DNA of 64,000 bases from assembly GCA_032622095.1 (NCBI GenBank), contig CP136063.1:116828723-116892722 (forward strand). The letters are read 5' to 3'. Of the stretch, positions 61,810 to 64,000 are shown one piece after another. The notes under the pieces were generated by a model. That model saw only the letters and a program-made list of their open reading frames with translations, made no database searches and was not told where the DNA came from. The position numbers and the translations under genes were made by a program. How positions within the stretch are numbered: position 1 is the stretch's first letter; every line of letters starts with the position of its first letter. The stretch is from Siphonodentalium dalli. Taxonomy: Eukaryota; Mollusca; Scaphopoda; Gadilida; Siphonodentaliidae.

Positions 61810-62255
61810 AGGTACTCAATACGATCAGACTCTCCTAAATTACTATTTCTTTGGCTTCGGGGGTAAAAAATATTTGATTCGAGTCGAGGAACCCACCCAT
61901 CAAAGCTCAAACTGATTAGATATCGATGTTTGAAATGTGCTGTTTCTATTGTTTGTGGCCCAATCTTTTCGAAGACCACGTGCTAAAAACTCTAAAATCA
62001 AGTGGTTATTATTGATAATAGTAACCACTTGATTTTAGAGTTATCCATCTTACAACCGAAATTTGTCCGTTTTTAGCACGTGGTCTTCGAAAAGATTGGG
62101 CCACAAACAATAGAAACGGCACATTTCAAACATCGAAATCTATTCACTCTGAACTTTGATGGGTGGGTTCCTCGACTCGAATCAAATATTGTTTACACCC
62201 GAAGCCAAAGCCAAAGAAAAAGTAATTTAGGAGCGTCTGATCGGATTAAGTACCT
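61810..62255. mobile_element. AGGTACTCAATC-family MITE, near-perfect hairpin copy
   Basis: TTAA flanks AGGTACTCAATACGATCAGA and its inverted end TCTGATCGGATTAAGTACCT. The inner arms (GTTTGTGGCCCAATCTTTTC, GAAGACCACGTGCTAAAAA) match their partners almost exactly around a small loop at 62005-62020. This inner sequence is absent from the copy at 6781. Confidence 0.88.
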
Positions 62256-62664
62256 TTAAACCCATCTCTTTATAATTTTGATTGATCATAAAATGCTTTG
62301 AACTGGTGGCGATCTTGGTAGAATAAGAGAATTGTTCATTGGCAGATCAAAGGCGAAGTAAAAATTTCAAAATGTAACAAAGAGAAGTGAAAATACCATG
62401 TTGGGTTAACACACTAATAATCCTATTATTATTACCAGTAATGCATGTATGTTTGAATGAATGAGTTAAATTAAAACTCACAAATTGGTACAAAGTAACA
62501 AACAGACCCACAATACTGTCAATAGGCCTACTGGGAACATAATTGGAAAACTTAAGGCAGCAAAATACTTGATTAACATACATTTAACTTGCACAAACTG
62601 ATCAAAATCGAATCATCGTGGTGGACCAAAGTATTGAGTAAAAGGTCGGGTTTAGCGGGGACGA

Positions 62665-62970
62665 TAAGAAAGCGTTTCACAATATCCAAGTATGATAATA
62701 TAATTCGAATATTTATTGATATCTATTGGTGCAAGTTGATCGTCCCACGCGTGTATATATCACATGTGACACCAATTGCACTGATACTCTAAAAAAAAGA
62801 GCAACAAAGTCAACATCCAACAAGCGGTTCACAACTTCAAAGTGTGATAACTTAATTTGATTATTTATTGATATATTAATTTGTGCAAGTTGATCGTTCC
62901 ACGCATGGATATATCACATGTCACAACTTCCACCAATACTCTATAGAACTTCCACCAATACTCTATAGAA
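62665..62970 (+). repeat. Tandem ~155-bp duplication plus 24-bp doublet
   Basis: GCAAGTTGATCGTCCCACGC at 62731 and GCAAGTTGATCGTTCCACGC at 62885 mark two units. ACTTCCACCAATACTCTATA is then doubled at 62925-62970. Confidence 0.7.
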
Positions 62971-63206
62971 CGCAACAAATTATATATCCATTACCATGCC
63001 TTATTTTAAACTATTAATTTTTTTCCGAGAATCAATGTTGATTCACAAGATTAACAATATGGATTGATTCGGAAATCAAAATGAAACCATATGTCACACG
63101 TTTTGAAGAGATGGGCGTTGATGTGAATGTCACAGGAATACAGAATTTCAAGCTTGACAGAGTACTATTTTTTATTTATGTTTGTGCTGTCGCTCTGGCT
63201 GATTGC

Positions 63207-63430
63207 GGTACCTGTAAAAAAAAAAAAGTATCTAAAGCGACAACATATATCGCGTATTGTGTGTGCCCGGTCGGCCTACCCACTTCTTCGACTCTGCATA
63301 CACCAGTCAGGCTAGCTGTCGGTACCTGTATACTAGTATATCTTTTTTTTAAAGTGTCTATAGCGGCGACATATATCCCGTATTGTGCGTGTCCGGTTGG
63401 CCTACCCACTTCTTCGACTATGGATGCACC
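63207..63430 (+). repeat. Tandem ~127-bp duplication
   Basis: ACATATATCGCGTATTGTGT, GGCCTACCCACTTCTTCGAC and GGTACCTGTA are present twice, 114-127 bases apart. The 126-codon open frame across it has changes of all kinds between the two units and is not taken as a gene. Confidence 0.75.
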
Positions 63431-64000
63431 ATGCACTTTCACGACAAAATCTCAAAATTAACCTGAACTGACAATTTAAATTAATTTCGGTAGAGCGCAT
63501 ACAAGTTCCGTCAATACAATATCAAATCTAAGTGTACCAAAGTGTGCGACGTCACTTCGACAAACGTCGTAAGAAATAGTGTCTACTTGAGTGCAAATAC
63601 GGCATTTTGGTACCATATTCAATCTCAGATTTTCTTTGACGAATCGGCGTGAAACTTGGTGAGTCATCTTTTACGACACAGTGCAGGCCATGGTCCAAAT
63701 TTGGGCCATATTGGACGGCATGGACGCATGGTTGAAAAGTTATAAACGCGCCAAAAGCGTGACCGAGTTATATACACACACACACCTTCACACAAGACGA
63801 CAGGTTATATATAGATACACAGGAACTATATAACAATTGTCATAGGAAGAGATAGACACAACAAGAGATGGACTGTCGTCCGGTGCATACCCCCTCCTGG
63901 CATACCGCCTAGTGTGGGCAAATCTATAACTTATGATGGCTATACTCAGACATATGGACCCAGAAATCAGCATTTTCATATAAACAAAGATGAATAACTA

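Noticed and set aside
63081-63461. 126-codon frame with a repeated Cys-rich segment
   Set aside because: It is a tandem 127-base duplication containing poly-A and poly-T runs, and the opposite strand is also open; no family is recognised.

Overview
The window is animal nuclear DNA. By eye it is AT-rich, it carries spliceosomal exon/intron structure, and it is crowded with dispersed repeats. Several repeats have the build of mollusc 'pearl'/HINE elements: a terminal hairpin, a GTCC/GTCT tract, then ~150-165 bp tandem units. With a DIRS-type reverse transcriptase fragment and many foldback elements, this suggests a marine invertebrate, probably a lophotrochozoan such as a mollusc. The phylum is inferred, not proven. 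I see no rRNA gene, no complete tRNA gene and no CRISPR array.

The main gene lies on the minus strand between 38116 and 14612 or beyond. Eight exons can be placed by protein similarity, splice sites and matching intron phase (38116-38012, 36244-36147, 34602-34533, 30152-30075, 29126-28698, 26567-26236, 15196-15114, 14719-14612). They encode an acidic N-terminal region followed by a DDE-transposase-like core of a family known as multicopy uncharacterised proteins in fish, cnidarians and molluscs. An in-frame TAG lies in the fifth placed exon, and a usually aromatic residue is Cys in the seventh. The first and last exons were not found. One intron holds a 38-copy, 40-bp minisatellite; another, 11 kb long, is filled with repeats.

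Layout. 1-5.6 kb: repeat tail, a palindromic CCGCGG array and mostly unrecognised DNA. 5.6-7.3 kb: GTCY/151-bp repeat elements, one split by a TTAA-target MITE. 7.5-12.2 kb: three copies of a local duplication. 13.4-20.1 kb: palindromic CCGCGG elements, a hAT-like element, a SINE head and two exons of the gene. 18.9-24.3 kb: ~160-bp monomers in three-part higher-order units. 24.9-38.1 kb: the rest of the gene, a long-TIR MITE, two hAT-like insertions and a TTAA MITE. 39.4-43.5 kb: an array of perfect palindromes and a nest of three transposons. 47-50.3 kb: reverse-oriented repeat arrays meeting a broken DIRS-like element. 51.3-53.4 and 57.7-61.2 kb: two long-TIR foldback elements. 61.3-64 kb: more repeat tails and a near-perfect hairpin MITE.

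The most unusual theme is a set of unrelated foldback elements that each carry internal arrays of short palindromes with their own core (CCGCGG, GGTATACC, GCGCTTAAGCGC, ACAACATTGTTGT, TATCGTGATA). Several insertions sit inside other repeats, so the empty site can be read within this window and the target duplications (TTAA, TA, TTA, 8 bp) are visible directly.
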